Assembly (NCBI GenBank): GCA_934402315.1
Contig: CAKRTS010000003.1
Span: 62,001-126,000 of the forward strand
Reading direction: 5' to 3'
Origin: an uncultured Acetatifactor sp.
GTDB taxonomy: Bacteria; Bacillota; Clostridia; Lachnospirales; Lachnospiraceae
Length of the DNA stretch: 64,000 nt
Part shown: piece after piece, positions 53,196 to 62,604 of the stretch
How positions within the stretch are numbered: the stretch's first letter is position 1
Layout: each line of letters opens with the position of its first letter
Made by a program: the position numbers and the translations under genes
Notes under the pieces: generated by a model
Database searches by the model: none
Seen by the model: only the letters and a program-made list of their open reading frames with translations
Told to the model about the DNA's origin: nothing

Positions 53196-55484
53196 ATGAT
53201 AGAATTATTACAGGGCGGAGCGTTTCTGGTCGGCGGCGAGGAGATCATTCCCGACGGGCCGGAGGCGGCTGCCGCCATACGGAGCAAGGCAGGAGTAGCC
53301 ATTACGAAAGAGGATGCGGCGAAGAAGACGATTGCATATGGCATTCTGGAGAGCCATAACACATCCGGAAACATGGAAAAGCTCAAGGTACGCTTTGACA
53401 AGCTCACCAGCCATGACATCACGTTCGTAGGCATTATTCAGACGGCGAGAGCATCCGGACTGCAGAAGTTCCCGATGCCCTATGTCCTGACGAACTGTCA
53501 CAACTCCCTGTGTGCGGTCGGCGGTACGATCAACGAAGATGACCACATGTTTGGACTGACCTGCGCAAAGAAGTATGGCGGTGTCTATGTTCCGCCTCAT
53601 CAGGCTGTCATCCATCAGTTTGCGAGAGAAATGCTCGCGACAGGCGGCGGCATGATTCTGGGTTCGGACTCCCATACAAGATACGGCGCGCTGGGAACCA
53701 TGGCGGTCGGCGAGGGAGGCCCTGAGCTTGTAAAGCAGCTGCTGAACCAGACCTATGATATTAATATGCCGGGAGTTGTCGGCGTTTATCTGACAGGCTC
53801 GCCGGTCAAGGGCGTCGGCCCTCAGGACGTTGCGCTGGCGATCATCGGCGCAGTCTTTAAGAATGGCTATGTAAAGAATAAGGTGATGGAGTTCGTCGGC
53901 CCCGGCGTTGCATCCCTGAGTGCGGATTTCCGTATCGGCATCGATGTCATGACAACGGAGACTACCTGCCTGTCCTCCATCTGGAAGACGGACGAGGAGA
54001 TTAAGGAATTCTATGAAATTCACGGACGGGCTGAGGACTACAGGGAATTAAAGCCCGGAAGGATTGCTTACTATGACGGAATGATTAAGGTCGATCTGTC
54101 CAAGATCCGCCCGATGATCGCTATGCCCTTCCATCCCAGCAATACCTATACGATCGAAGAACTGAATGCGAACCTTATGGATATTCTGGACGAGACCGAG
54201 AAGCGCGCGCAGGTAAGCCTTGACGGCGCGGTGGAATATCATCTGAAGGACAAGGTAAAGAACGGCAGATTCATGGTAGATCAGGGAATCATCGCCGGCT
54301 GTGCGGGCGGCGGCTTCGAGAATATCTGTGCGGCGGCTGACATACTCAAGGGAAGCTATATCGGCTCTGACGGTTTTACGCTGAGCGTATACCCTGCGTC
54401 CATGCCTGTTTACATGGAGCTTATCAGAAACGGCTGTGCGGCTGCGATTCTGGAGACAGGTGCAGTTATGAAGACGGCATTCTGCGGCCCTTGCTTCGGC
54501 GCAGGAGACACACCGGCAAACAATGCCTTCAGCATCCGCCACTCTACAAGAAACTTCCCGAACAGAGAGGGAAGCAAGCTCCAGAACGGTCAGATTTCGT
54601 CGGTTGCGCTGATGGATGCGAGGTCTATCGCAGCCACTGCGGCGAACAAGGGCGTGCTGACTCCCGCGACGGACTTCGACGGAGAGCTTGGAAAATACAA
54701 GTATCATTTTGACAGCAATATTTACGCGAACCGCGTGTTTGACTCCCACGGCGTTGCCGATCCCGATGTGGAGATCCAGTTCGGCCCCAACATCAAGGAC
54801 TGGCCTGCGATGGGAGCGCTTCCGGAAAACCTCGTGCTGCAGGTTGTCAGCGAGATCCATGATCCTGTGACGACAACGGACGAGCTGATCCCCTCCGGTG
54901 AGACATCCTCCTACCGCTCCAACCCGCTCGGACTTGCTGAGTTTACGCTCAGCCGTAAGGATCCCGAGTATGTCGGACGTGCGAAGGTGATGCGCGGTCT
55001 TGAGGAAGAGCGCAGCAAGGGCGGACATCCCTGCCATGTGATGCCGGAAATTAAAAAGGTAATGGCGCCGATCAAGGAGAAATTCCCGGAGGTCAGCCAT
55101 GTGAATACAGGCTTCGGTTCTACGATCTTTGCGGTGAAGCCGGGCGACGGTTCCGCGAGAGAGCAGGCGGCATCCTGCCAGAAGGTTCTGGGCGGCTGGG
55201 CGAACATTGCCAACGAGTATGCGACAAAGCGTTACCGCTCGAATCTGATTAACTGGGGTATGCTTCCCTTCCTGATCGAGGAGGGCGAGCTTCCGTTTAA
55301 GAACCTCGATTATCTCTTCATACCCGGTATCAAGAAGGCTGTGGAGGACAAGACGGACGAGATTACCGCATATGTAGTCAGGGATGGCGGCTTGCAGAAA
55401 TTCAAACTGAGTCTCGGCGAGCTGACCGATGAGGAGAGACAGATTATTCTCAAGGGTTGTCTCATCAATTATAACAGAGTATAG
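53196..55484 (+). CDS. Aconitase-family hydratase (YbhJ-like)
   Basis: A 762-residue 4Fe-4S hydratase-like protein. Cluster ligands are seen in [14 protein letters not shown] and in [16 protein letters not shown] (CxxC); the substrate-side regions [14 protein letters not shown] and [10 protein letters not shown] are aconitase-like. The C-terminal swivel domain (about 560-750) follows on. Overall it fits the poorly characterised YbhJ branch rather than canonical AcnA. No citrate synthase or isocitrate dehydrogenase gene is close. ATG 53196 has GGAGG at 8 nt; GTG 53181 would be an extension. Substrate uncertain. Confidence 0.85.
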   Translation: MIELLQGGAFLVGGEEIIPDGPEAAAAIRSKAGVAITKEDAAKKTIAYGILESHNTSGNMEKLKVRFDKLTSHDITFVGIIQTARASGLQKFPMPYVLTNCHNSLCAVGGTINEDDHMFGLTCAKKYGGVYVPPHQAVIHQFAREMLATGGGMILGSDSHTRYGALGTMAVGEGGPELVKQLLNQTYDINMPGVVGVYLTGSPVKGVGPQDVALAIIGAVFKNGYVKNKVMEFVGPGVASLSADFRIGIDVMTTETTCLSSIWKTDEEIKEFYEIHGRAEDYRELKPGRIAYYDGMIKVDLSKIRPMIAMPFHPSNTYTIEELNANLMDILDETEKRAQVSLDGAVEYHLKDKVKNGRFMVDQGIIAGCAGGGFENICAAADILKGSYIGSDGFTLSVYPASMPVYMELIRNGCAAAILETGAVMKTAFCGPCFGAGDTPANNAFSIRHSTRNFPNREGSKLQNGQISSVALMDARSIAATAANKGVLTPATDFDGELGKYKYHFDSNIYANRVFDSHGVADPDVEIQFGPNIKDWPAMGALPENLVLQVVSEIHDPVTTTDELIPSGETSSYRSNPLGLAEFTLSRKDPEYVGRAKVMRGLEEERSKGGHPCHVMPEIKKVMAPIKEKFPEVSHVNTGFGSTIFAVKPGDGSAREQAASCQKVLGGWANIANEYATKRYRSNLINWGMLPFLIEEGELPFKNLDYLFIPGIKKAVEDKTDEITAYVVRDGGLQKFKLSLGELTDEERQIILKGCLINYNRV

Positions 55485-55497
55485 GGGGCTGACATTT

Positions 55498-56037
55498 ATG
55501 GAATTTAATAAGACGGTCTCAAATCCGATGCTGGTAGGCTGTATTGAGCTTGTGAAGGCGGAAGATACGCCGGATCACAGGAATATGTTTGTGGCAGAGC
55601 TTTTGAAAGCATCCTTTCAGGCGCCCGCTGTCATTGACCCGGAGCCGGTTGCGGACGCAGAGGGAAAGCTGACGATTACCCCGGGCGGAAAGGTGCAGTT
55701 CCCGATGCTTTCCACGCCCGACGGAAGAAAGTTTTTCATGGGCTTTACCGATCCGGTGGAGTATAAGAAATGGGCTGCCACAAGCAAGGATCTCCCGTTC
55801 TTTTCATTGAAATTTGATGATTATGCCAACATGATTTTCCGTAAGGATGCGCAGGGGAATGAATGTCCGGCGGTTGGCTTTGTCATTAATCCGATGGGGG
55901 CGAATGTTGTCGTGCCGAAGGAAATGATCGCGGGCATTGTGGCGACAAGGATCGCACAGGCAAAGCAGATGGCGGCAAAACGCGCCGCACAGCAGAGGCC
56001 TGCCGGCGTTCCGGTTCCGCCGACAGAGACAAAATAG
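55498..56037 (+). CDS. SseB-like protein
   Basis: A 179-residue protein with the SseB N-terminal fold pattern: NRMF-type segment here HRNMFVAELLKASFQAPAVI, then PMLSTPDGRKFFMGFTDPVEY and AVGFVINPMGANVVVPKEM. The C-terminus is Ala/Lys/Pro-rich. SseB-like proteins are of unclear function (named from serine sensitivity in E. coli). It lies 13 bp after the hydratase gene, in one operon. ATG 55498 follows AGGGGGCTGACATTT. Confidence 0.8.
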   Translation: MEFNKTVSNPMLVGCIELVKAEDTPDHRNMFVAELLKASFQAPAVIDPEPVADAEGKLTITPGGKVQFPMLSTPDGRKFFMGFTDPVEYKKWAATSKDLPFFSLKFDDYANMIFRKDAQGNECPAVGFVINPMGANVVVPKEMIAGIVATRIAQAKQMAAKRAAQQRPAGVPVPPTETK

Positions 56038-56048
56038 CAATACAGAGC

Positions 56049-56075
56049 TAAAGTAAAAACAAAATGTGACGATAT
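56049..56075 (+). promoter_or_regulatory. SigD (FliA)-like motility promoter
   Basis: TAAA (56049-56052), 15 bp and GACGATAT (56068-56075) match the SigD consensus TAAA - N15 - GCCGATAT in all but one base. A start near 56082 is expected. Confidence 0.65.
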
Positions 56076-56081
56076 ATTCAG

Positions 56082-56182
56082 TACAGGGAAGCGGTTTGGC
56101 CGACTGCTACCGAGTACAGAGTAGACCACGGATGGTGTTTGTGCGAAGAAAGGGATTTCTTCGCCGGATGCCATCTTTTTTT
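56082..56182 (+). ncRNA. Terminator-ended leader or small RNA behind the SigD-like promoter
   Basis: About 100 nt from the predicted start to a long hairpin. The terminator hairpin (56131-56175) has an inner perfect 9-bp stem GCGAAGAAA / TTTCTTCGC and an outer stem beginning GATGG / CCATC, then seven T (56176-56182). The upstream 50 nt can form small stems (AGCGG with CTGCT; CTAC with GTAG). It does not match a riboswitch I recognise. It may be a small RNA, an attenuated leader of the gene at 56233, or just the terminator of the hydratase operon. Confidence 0.6.
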
Positions 56183-56232
56183 CCGAAAAGCTGACGAGCG
56201 GCGGAAGTGGAGGGAATTGAAGGAGAGATAGA

Positions 56233-57432
56233 TTGAGAATTGATTCCAGTGCAGTAGGAATGGAATCCGCCAGAAGCTACAGAGCTTCCGGTACAACCGT
56301 CAGAAGATTTACGATAAGGGATTATCAGCAGAATCTGGCGCAGGGAAAGGATACCCTGAATGCAGGTATAGAGAGCAATGCCCAGAACACCGGGGATACC
56401 GTGGGAAAAGAGGCGGGAAAGACCGGAGAGGGCAGTGAGAAGAAGGTCACCACACTTCAGGACTGGCAGACAAGATTCCAGGCGTCCGCCTCAAATCTGT
56501 CCATAAGAAGCTCGGTCAGCCAGACCTTTGAGGATCTAAGGCAGCAGACCATCCGCTACATCTTTGATCTGCTCTTCCCGGCGAGAAGGAACCGTTGGGA
56601 TTCGTGGCTGGAGGAGAACGGCATACAGACAGATGCACAGAATACGGACAGCCGGAATACGGTGACAAACGCCGATGGAGAGTCGCAGGGAATGTACTAT
56701 GACGGAAACGGACTCCTGAATTTGCAGCCCCGCGAACTGAGGATGAACGTACAGGTATTGGATTACTGTCAGGAGACCTATTTCACGGAGCGTGAGGATG
56801 TTGCTTTTTCCACGGTGGGAAAGGTCCGCACCTCGGACGGCAGGGAAATTGACTTTAATGTCAATATCGGTATGAGCAGACGGTTTGAGGAGTACTACAG
56901 GGAGGACTTGCAGCTTGCCAGCTTTACCATGTGCGATCCGCTTGTGATCAATCTGGACACGGATGTGGCGCAGCTGGAGGATCAGACCTTCTATTTTGAC
57001 GTAGACGGCGACGGCGAGCTGGATGAGGTGTCGCAGCTGGGAGCGGGCAGCGGTTATCTCGCGCTCGACAAGAACGGAGACGGCATTATCAACGACGGAA
57101 ATGAACTCTTCGGAACTTCGAGCGGCAACGGCTTTGCTGATCTTGCAAAATACGATCAGGACGGCAACGGCTGGATCGACGAGAACGATGAGATCTGGAG
57201 TAAGCTCAAGATCTGGTCGAAGGACGAAAACGGCAAGGATGTACTCTATACGCTTGCGGAAAAGGGAGTCGGTGCGATCTGTCTTAAAAATGCTTCCACC
57301 GATTTCACCCAGAAGGGACAGGACGGCAGGACGCTCGGCGCAGTCCGCAACACAGGCGTGTTCCTCTATGAGAACGGAAATGTCGGAACGGTTCAGCATG
57401 TAGATGTTGCAAAATACTATAAAGAAGCGTAG
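56233..57432 (+). CDS. Leaderless protein with RTX/EF-hand-like calcium repeats
   Basis: A 399-residue protein without a signal peptide or transmembrane helix. The N-terminus MRIDSSAVGMESARSY is followed by a helical region. Calcium-loop motifs lie in the C-terminal half: DVDGDGELDEV (about 256), DKNGDGIINDGNELFG (about 278) and DQDGNGWIDENDEIW (about 311), the GNELFG-type spacing seen in RTX and related secreted proteins. TTG 56233 follows AAGGAG at 7 nt. The SigD-like promoter upstream suggests motility-linked expression, so export by the flagellar apparatus is possible. A terminator follows. Function unknown. Confidence 0.8.
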   Translation: MRIDSSAVGMESARSYRASGTTVRRFTIRDYQQNLAQGKDTLNAGIESNAQNTGDTVGKEAGKTGEGSEKKVTTLQDWQTRFQASASNLSIRSSVSQTFEDLRQQTIRYIFDLLFPARRNRWDSWLEENGIQTDAQNTDSRNTVTNADGESQGMYYDGNGLLNLQPRELRMNVQVLDYCQETYFTEREDVAFSTVGKVRTSDGREIDFNVNIGMSRRFEEYYREDLQLASFTMCDPLVINLDTDVAQLEDQTFYFDVDGDGELDEVSQLGAGSGYLALDKNGDGIINDGNELFGTSSGNGFADLAKYDQDGNGWIDENDEIWSKLKIWSKDENGKDVLYTLAEKGVGAICLKNASTDFTQKGQDGRTLGAVRNTGVFLYENGNVGTVQHVDVAKYYKEA

Positions 57433-57435
57433 ACT

Positions 57436-57463
57436 ACAGGGAGGCGGAAACCTCCCTGTTTTT
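57436..57463 (+). terminator. Intrinsic terminator after the calcium-repeat protein gene
   Basis: ACAGGGAGG (57436-57444) pairs perfectly with CCTCCCTGT (57451-57459), followed by TTTTT. Confidence 0.9.
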
Positions 57464-57501
57464 GCGTGGGAAAAGCGGTTATGCGGAAGGTGTTGAATGT
57501 T

Positions 57502-58881
57502 ATGGCATCATTCAGGAAATTATATGATAAAGAGAAAATAGATTTCAATAATCTGCTCTATCCGAACCGGGCGATGTTCCTGCTGCTTGTTCCGATCGTC
57601 GTAGAGCAGCTTTTGAATTCCTTTATGGGTATGGCGGACACGATGATGGTGAGCAATGTCGGCGGTGAGGCAATCTCTGCGGTGTCGCTTGTGGATTCCA
57701 TCAATAATCTGGTTATTCAGATGTTTGCGGCAATGGCATCCGGCGCGGCGATTATCTGCTCCCAGTATCTCGGCCACCGGGACAAAGAGGGAAGCAATAA
57801 GGCGGCGAGACAGGTGCTTCTGACCGTGCTGGCAATTTCGGTATCGCTGACACTGATCGGCCTGTTGCTCCGCAAACCGCTTCTGCGTCTGATTTTCGGA
57901 CAGATTGAGCCCGGTGTTATGGATAAGGCGATGAGCTATTTTCTGGTGACGATTCTATCTTACCCGTTTCTGGCGCTTTTTAATGCGGGTGCGGCATTTT
58001 TCCGTGCCGGTGGCAATTCCCGCTTCCCGATGATCGTTTCCGTCATCTCTAATCTTTTAAATATCGGCGGAAATGCAATACTCATCTTCGGGCTGGATAT
58101 GGGAGTCACGGGCGCTGCACTCTCTACTCTTTTTTCGAGAATCTTCTGCGCGGTCGTGGTATTGTTTTCCCTGCGCAGGGACGGACAGCCGATCGTGGTG
58201 CGCGACTATTACAGAATCCGCCCGGATATGCCGCTTATTATGAAGATTCTGGCAATCGGCATTCCGTCCGGCATAGAAAACGGCATGTTCCAGTTCGGCA
58301 AGCTGGCGATCCAGTCCACCGTGTCAGCGATGGGAACGGCGGCGATCGCAGCGCAGGCGATGGCAAATATTCTGGAGATGGTGAATGGTATTTTCGGTGT
58401 CGGCGTCGGGATCGGGCTGATGACGATGGTAGGCCAGGCACTGGGTGCGGGCAGGAAGGAAGAGGCGAGATATTATATTGTAAAATGTACGAAAATCGGA
58501 CTGGTCGGCATACTGGTATCCTGTCTGGCGGTTTTCGGACTGGCGGAGCCGGTGACAAGGCTTGCCGGAATGGAGCCGGAGAGCGCAAGGCTCTGTCTGG
58601 AGATGGTTACGGCGATCACGATCGCAAAACCGCTCTTCTGGGCGTTTTCCTTCATACCGGGCTACGGCATGCGCGCGGCGGGAGATGTAAAATTTTCGAT
58701 GATTACCTCCACGCTCACAATGTGGTGTCTGCGCGTGGTGCTGTGTATTTTCCTTGTAAAAGCGTACAATATGGGGCCGATGGCGGTCTGGTACGGCATG
58801 TTTGCGGACTGGGCAGTGAGAGGAATCGTGTTCACCCTGCGCTTCCGCGGAGACCGCTGGCTGCAAAAGCGCGTGATTTGA
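57502..58881 (+). CDS. MATE-family efflux transporter
   Basis: A 459-residue protein with twelve helices in two homologous halves. Typical MATE features are PIVVEQLLNSFMGMADTMMV near residue 30, SGAAIICSQYLG, AAFFRAGGNSRFPM, and in the second half GIPSGIENGMFQFGKL and GYGMRAAGDVKF. It should use a sodium or proton gradient to export drugs or metabolites. AAGGTG lies 9 nt before ATG 57502; upstream in-frame starts at 57481 and 57466 (GTG) are less well placed. Substrate unknown. Confidence 0.93.
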   Translation: MASFRKLYDKEKIDFNNLLYPNRAMFLLLVPIVVEQLLNSFMGMADTMMVSNVGGEAISAVSLVDSINNLVIQMFAAMASGAAIICSQYLGHRDKEGSNKAARQVLLTVLAISVSLTLIGLLLRKPLLRLIFGQIEPGVMDKAMSYFLVTILSYPFLALFNAGAAFFRAGGNSRFPMIVSVISNLLNIGGNAILIFGLDMGVTGAALSTLFSRIFCAVVVLFSLRRDGQPIVVRDYYRIRPDMPLIMKILAIGIPSGIENGMFQFGKLAIQSTVSAMGTAAIAAQAMANILEMVNGIFGVGVGIGLMTMVGQALGAGRKEEARYYIVKCTKIGLVGILVSCLAVFGLAEPVTRLAGMEPESARLCLEMVTAITIAKPLFWAFSFIPGYGMRAAGDVKFSMITSTLTMWCLRVVLCIFLVKAYNMGPMAVWYGMFADWAVRGIVFTLRFRGDRWLQKRVI

Positions 58882-58904
58882 CATTACTTGGGTATCAGGT
58901 GGCT

Positions 58905-58933
58905 GTATAAATCCCTCCGATTCGGGAAAAATG
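58905..58933 (+). promoter_or_regulatory. SigF-like forespore promoter of the SpoIIQ-like gene
   Basis: GTATA (58905-58909), 14 bp and GGGAAAAATG (58924-58933) fit the SigF form GYATA - N14/15 - GGNNANANTR, about 58 bp before the start codon. SpoIIQ genes are classically SigF-dependent. Confidence 0.6.
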
Positions 58934-58990
58934 TTTGTGAAGAAAAAATCTTACAACGTATTTTTCATCGGAAAAGGAAGGTAGACAGCC

Positions 58991-59878
58991 ATGAGAAGAA
59001 ATAGAAAGAACAGTGCAAAGAAAGAGAGAATCATCATGCTTGCCTCATCGGCTTTTGTGCTTACGGCACTGACCATGACAGGCATCTATATGCAGGCGCG
59101 GGACGAGGAGTCCAAGGACAACGGGTATACGCTGGATTTTACAGCGCTGGAAAACAATACGGAGAATAAGTCGCAGGAGATTGCGCAGAACAATCAGCCG
59201 AAGCCTCTCGGGAATTCGGTTCCGCTGGAGAACTTCGCCGACGTGACCGAGGATGATCTCGACTATATGCCCATGGAGGCAGGCTCCGGCAATATCGAGA
59301 TTCCCGGACTGACAACAATTCCGGGGCAGGAAGATCTTCTTGCTGAGGAGGAGCCGCAGGCACCGGCAGAAACCGATGACAGCGGAAATGGCGGAAAGGA
59401 AGAGAAGAAAGAGGACAACGCAAAGAGTGAGCCGAAGAAGGTGACTGTGAGCAAGGAACTGCACTTTGCGGAGAGTGACGGTCTTCTCCGGCCTGTTTCC
59501 GGGGAAGTGCTGATTCCGTTCAGCATGGACAGCAGCGTCTATTTCTCTACACTCGACCAGTATAAATATAATCCGGCGCTGATGCTGGATGCCGAGGAGG
59601 GGACAAGCGTTTCCGCCTGTGCCGAGGGAAAGGTCATTGATATTTTCCAGAACGCGGAGATCGGCAATGCCGTGACGATGGATCTGGGAGACGGCTATCA
59701 GATCACCTACGGACAGCTGCAGGAGATCAGTGTCAGCCTTGACAGCTATGTGAACCCCGGCGAGCAGGTCGGAACGATTGCCGCGCCCACGAAATATTAC
59801 AGCATAGAGGGTGCAAATCTCTATCTGAAGCTGACAATGGATGGAACCCCTGTCAATCCTGAGATTCTGTTCCGGTAG
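58991..59878 (+). CDS. spoIIQ: SpoIIQ-like protein with degenerate M23 (LytM) domain
   Basis: A 295-residue protein: short cytoplasmic tail, one transmembrane helix (about 14-34), a long acidic Ser/Glu-rich linker (about 35-155) and a C-terminal LytM-like domain (about 160-295; LRPVSGEVLIPFSMD, EEGTSVSACAEGKVIDIFQN, NPGEQVGTIA, ANLYLKLTMDGTPVNPEIL). The metal-binding His residues are missing (LKL in place of HxH), so it is not an active endopeptidase. This layout and the SigF-like promoter fit SpoIIQ, which pairs with SpoIIIAH across the engulfing septum. Confidence 0.85.
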   Translation: MRRNRKNSAKKERIIMLASSAFVLTALTMTGIYMQARDEESKDNGYTLDFTALENNTENKSQEIAQNNQPKPLGNSVPLENFADVTEDDLDYMPMEAGSGNIEIPGLTTIPGQEDLLAEEEPQAPAETDDSGNGGKEEKKEDNAKSEPKKVTVSKELHFAESDGLLRPVSGEVLIPFSMDSSVYFSTLDQYKYNPALMLDAEEGTSVSACAEGKVIDIFQNAEIGNAVTMDLGDGYQITYGQLQEISVSLDSYVNPGEQVGTIAAPTKYYSIEGANLYLKLTMDGTPVNPEILFR

Positions 59879-59930
59879 GAAGAGAACAGTGCGGGCGGGA
59901 GAGAGTATTCAGAGAGCAGAGGAGTGACCT

Positions 59931-61100
59931 ATGTATATTGTCGGCGGAACGATTAAGACCATGGCAGGAAAAGACATTGAGAACGGCTGCATTCATATCG
60001 TGGACGGTAAAATAGCGGAGATCGGCAGGCGGGATGAAATCGAGGTTCATCCCGCCGTTTGCGAGAGAGTGATCGAGATAGAGAACGGGCTGATTATGCC
60101 CGGCATTATCGAGGCGCACTGCCACATGGGCATCACGGAAGAGAAAAAGGGCATGGAGGGCGACGACTGCAATGAGACCGTGGATCCGGTCACGCCGTGG
60201 CTGAGGGCAATCGATGCCATCAACACGATGGATGCCGCCTTTGATGACGCGGTGCGCGCGGGGATTACCTCCGCAATGATCGGCCCGGGAAGCTCAAATG
60301 TTGTGGGCGGCCAGTTTGCATTCCTTAAGACGAAAGGGCGAAGAATCGACGATCTGATTGTGAAGGCACCGGCGGCGATGAAGATTGCCTTTGGCGAAAA
60401 TCCCAAGGTCAACTACTCGGGGCAGGGAAAGAGCCCGTCAACGCGGATGGCGATTGCCGGGATGCTGCGCAGGGAGCTGACAAAGGCAAAGGAATATGAG
60501 AAAAAGAAGGAGAGCGCACAGGAGCAGGGGGAAGCCTTTGAGACGGACTTTGAACTGGAATGCTGGCTGCCCGTCCTGCGCAGGGAGATTCCACTGAAGG
60601 CACATGCGCACCGGGTGGATGACATTTTCACAGCGATCCGCATTGCGAAGGAATTCGGACTGCGCATAACGCTCGACCACTGCTCGGAGGGACATCTGAT
60701 CGCGGACGAGCTTGCGGCGGAAGGCTTTCCGGCAATCGTTGGGCCGGATCTGGCGAGCCGGAGTAAGATCGAGGTGCAGAATATGGCATTCAAGACTGTC
60801 GGCATTCTGAACCGCGCAGGTGTGAAAACAGCGATCACGACGGATCATCCGGTTTCGCTGATTGCTTCCCTGCCGCTCTGTGCCGGACTTGCAGTGAAGG
60901 CGGGACTTCCGCTGGAGGAAGGCTACCGCGCCATTACCATCAACGCGGCGGAGATCTGCGGCGTGGCGGACAGGGTCGGCAGCCTCGAGCCGGGGAAGGA
61001 TGCGGATATTGCGGTTTTCACAGGAAATCCGATGGAAATTTTTACGGAGACGCTCTATACTATCATTGACGGAAAAGTCGTGTATGAGACGGAGGGGTGA
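59931..61100 (+). CDS. Amidohydrolase-family protein (imidazolonepropionase-like)
   Basis: A 389-residue metal-dependent hydrolase. Metal ligands appear in PGIIEAHCHMGI (HxH, about 62-64), in LKAHAHRVDDI and ITLDHCSEGH, and in AITTDHPVSL. The N- and C-terminal beta segments (IVGGTIKTM; DADIAVFTGNPMEIFT...TIIDGKVVYE) form the usual composite domain. Substrates vary widely across the family and no neighbour indicates one. ATG 59931 follows GAGGAGTGACCT. It is 52 bp after the SpoIIQ-like gene. Confidence 0.88.
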   Translation: MYIVGGTIKTMAGKDIENGCIHIVDGKIAEIGRRDEIEVHPAVCERVIEIENGLIMPGIIEAHCHMGITEEKKGMEGDDCNETVDPVTPWLRAIDAINTMDAAFDDAVRAGITSAMIGPGSSNVVGGQFAFLKTKGRRIDDLIVKAPAAMKIAFGENPKVNYSGQGKSPSTRMAIAGMLRRELTKAKEYEKKKESAQEQGEAFETDFELECWLPVLRREIPLKAHAHRVDDIFTAIRIAKEFGLRITLDHCSEGHLIADELAAEGFPAIVGPDLASRSKIEVQNMAFKTVGILNRAGVKTAITTDHPVSLIASLPLCAGLAVKAGLPLEEGYRAITINAAEICGVADRVGSLEPGKDADIAVFTGNPMEIFTETLYTIIDGKVVYETEG

Positions 61101-61189
61101 CAGAGCCTATCCGGCAAATTTTTTGTGGCTGCGCCAAGAGATTTATGATATGATTCAGGGTAGAAAATCGCGGAAGAGGAATGAAAGGA

Positions 61190-62524
61190 ATGGAAAGACA
61201 AAAGAAGCTTGAAATTATTGTTGACTATCTGTTTGTAATCATGGTCGGAACGCTTGCCCTTTGCTGGGCGTGTCATATGCGGCAGACCTGGGCGCCCGAT
61301 GAATATATGCGGGATGACATACCGCTATGGATTGTCAGCAACGGTCGGCTGCCTATTGGAAATGAACCTGAGCTTTTAAATCCCATATGGGGGTTCTCTT
61401 ATGCATTTGTCCCCTATCTGCCTTCTCTGATTGGCGCAGCACTCATTAAGCTGTTTAGCGTTTTTACTTCCGCAGATATTGCAGCGCTGCTGGCATTGCG
61501 GATGGTCAGCGTTTTGTCTGGAATGGGGACGGCTTTATTTTCCTTGAAAATTGGAAAGAGATTATTTGACAACAGATTTTCTGTATATGTATTTGCTGCG
61601 TTTATCTGCCTGCTTCCGCAGTATCTGTTTCTCAGTTCCTATTTTAACAATGACAGCTTTTCCGTCTTTACGACGACGGTGATTCTCTATTTCTGGATCT
61701 GCGGCATGCAGGATGGCTGGAAGGTATCAAACAGCATTGGGCTTGGCATAGGACTCGGCATATGTGCGCTCACATATTACAATGCCTATGGTTACATTTT
61801 GTGCAGTGTTATTTTTTATGTTTTTTCTTGGATTCGGAGAGGAGAAAAGTTTCGGACAAAGGAGTTCCTGAAATATGGAATTATCATTGCCGGAGTGGCG
61901 TTTCTGATTGCCGGCTGGTACTTTATACGGAATGCGGTGATCTATCAGGGGGATTTCCTGGGGCTGGAGTCGATGAACAGCTGTGGGGAGTTGAATGCAC
62001 TGGAGGAGTTCCGTCCATCCAACAGGCAGACGGTGCAGAGAAGAGGACTTTCGGTGATTGACATGCTGAGAGATAATCAATGGATACGAAGTGTTGTAAT
62101 CAGCTTTGTCGGGTGCTTTGGATATATGACAGTACAGATTTCCCATGTGGTGGTACTTGTATATTGTCTGGTACTGGGTGGCGGCGCCTGTATCGGCATG
62201 GTGTTAATGTCACGAAATAAGACAACAAGGCTTTTAACGGGCTGTCTTATCCTGACAATGATTATTCCCGTACTGTTGATGGTTTACAGCTCCTATGCAG
62301 TAGATTATCAGCCACAGGGGAGATATGCCATGTCAGCGCTTCCGGGACTGTCACTTCTGGCAGCGTCAGGCTATGACGGGATTCTGAAGAAATTGGATAA
62401 AAGGATCAAAAATATTCTTCTGGGCATGCTTCTTCTGGGTTGGATTTTACTTCTGGCGTATGTATTTTTTTCCACGATTCTGCCGGAGTGCTGGAGCCGG
62501 GAAATTGCGCAGATATTGTTATGA
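61190..62524 (+). CDS. Multispanning membrane protein, DUF2142/GT-C-like
   Basis: A 444-residue protein with ten or more helices. An early acidic pair in QTWAPDEYMRDDIP, shortly after the first helix, resembles the catalytic Asp region of GT-C glycosyltransferases or DUF2142 proteins, and YQPQGRYAMSALPGLSLL near residue 370 matches those families' ends. A lipid-linked sugar transfer role is plausible but not shown. Two in-frame ATGs (61181 and 61190) are both close to GAGG-like sites; I prefer 61190. It precedes a lipoprotein gene with its own promoter. Confidence 0.7.
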   Translation: MERQKKLEIIVDYLFVIMVGTLALCWACHMRQTWAPDEYMRDDIPLWIVSNGRLPIGNEPELLNPIWGFSYAFVPYLPSLIGAALIKLFSVFTSADIAALLALRMVSVLSGMGTALFSLKIGKRLFDNRFSVYVFAAFICLLPQYLFLSSYFNNDSFSVFTTTVILYFWICGMQDGWKVSNSIGLGIGLGICALTYYNAYGYILCSVIFYVFSWIRRGEKFRTKEFLKYGIIIAGVAFLIAGWYFIRNAVIYQGDFLGLESMNSCGELNALEEFRPSNRQTVQRRGLSVIDMLRDNQWIRSVVISFVGCFGYMTVQISHVVVLVYCLVLGGGACIGMVLMSRNKTTRLLTGCLILTMIIPVLLMVYSSYAVDYQPQGRYAMSALPGLSLLAASGYDGILKKLDKRIKNILLGMLLLGWILLLAYVFFSTILPECWSREIAQILL

Positions 62525-62533
62525 GAAATAAGA

Positions 62534-62562
62534 TTGTACATCGGTAGTATTGGGAATATAAT
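62534..62562 (+). promoter_or_regulatory. Promoter of the GH9-like lipoprotein gene
   Basis: TTGTAC (62534-62539), 17 bp and a perfect TATAAT (62557-62562) lie 42 bp before the TTG start. Confidence 0.6.
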
Positions 62563-62604
62563 AATCACATAGCCAGTGAATGAGGATTACTGTGGAGGAA
62601 GCGC

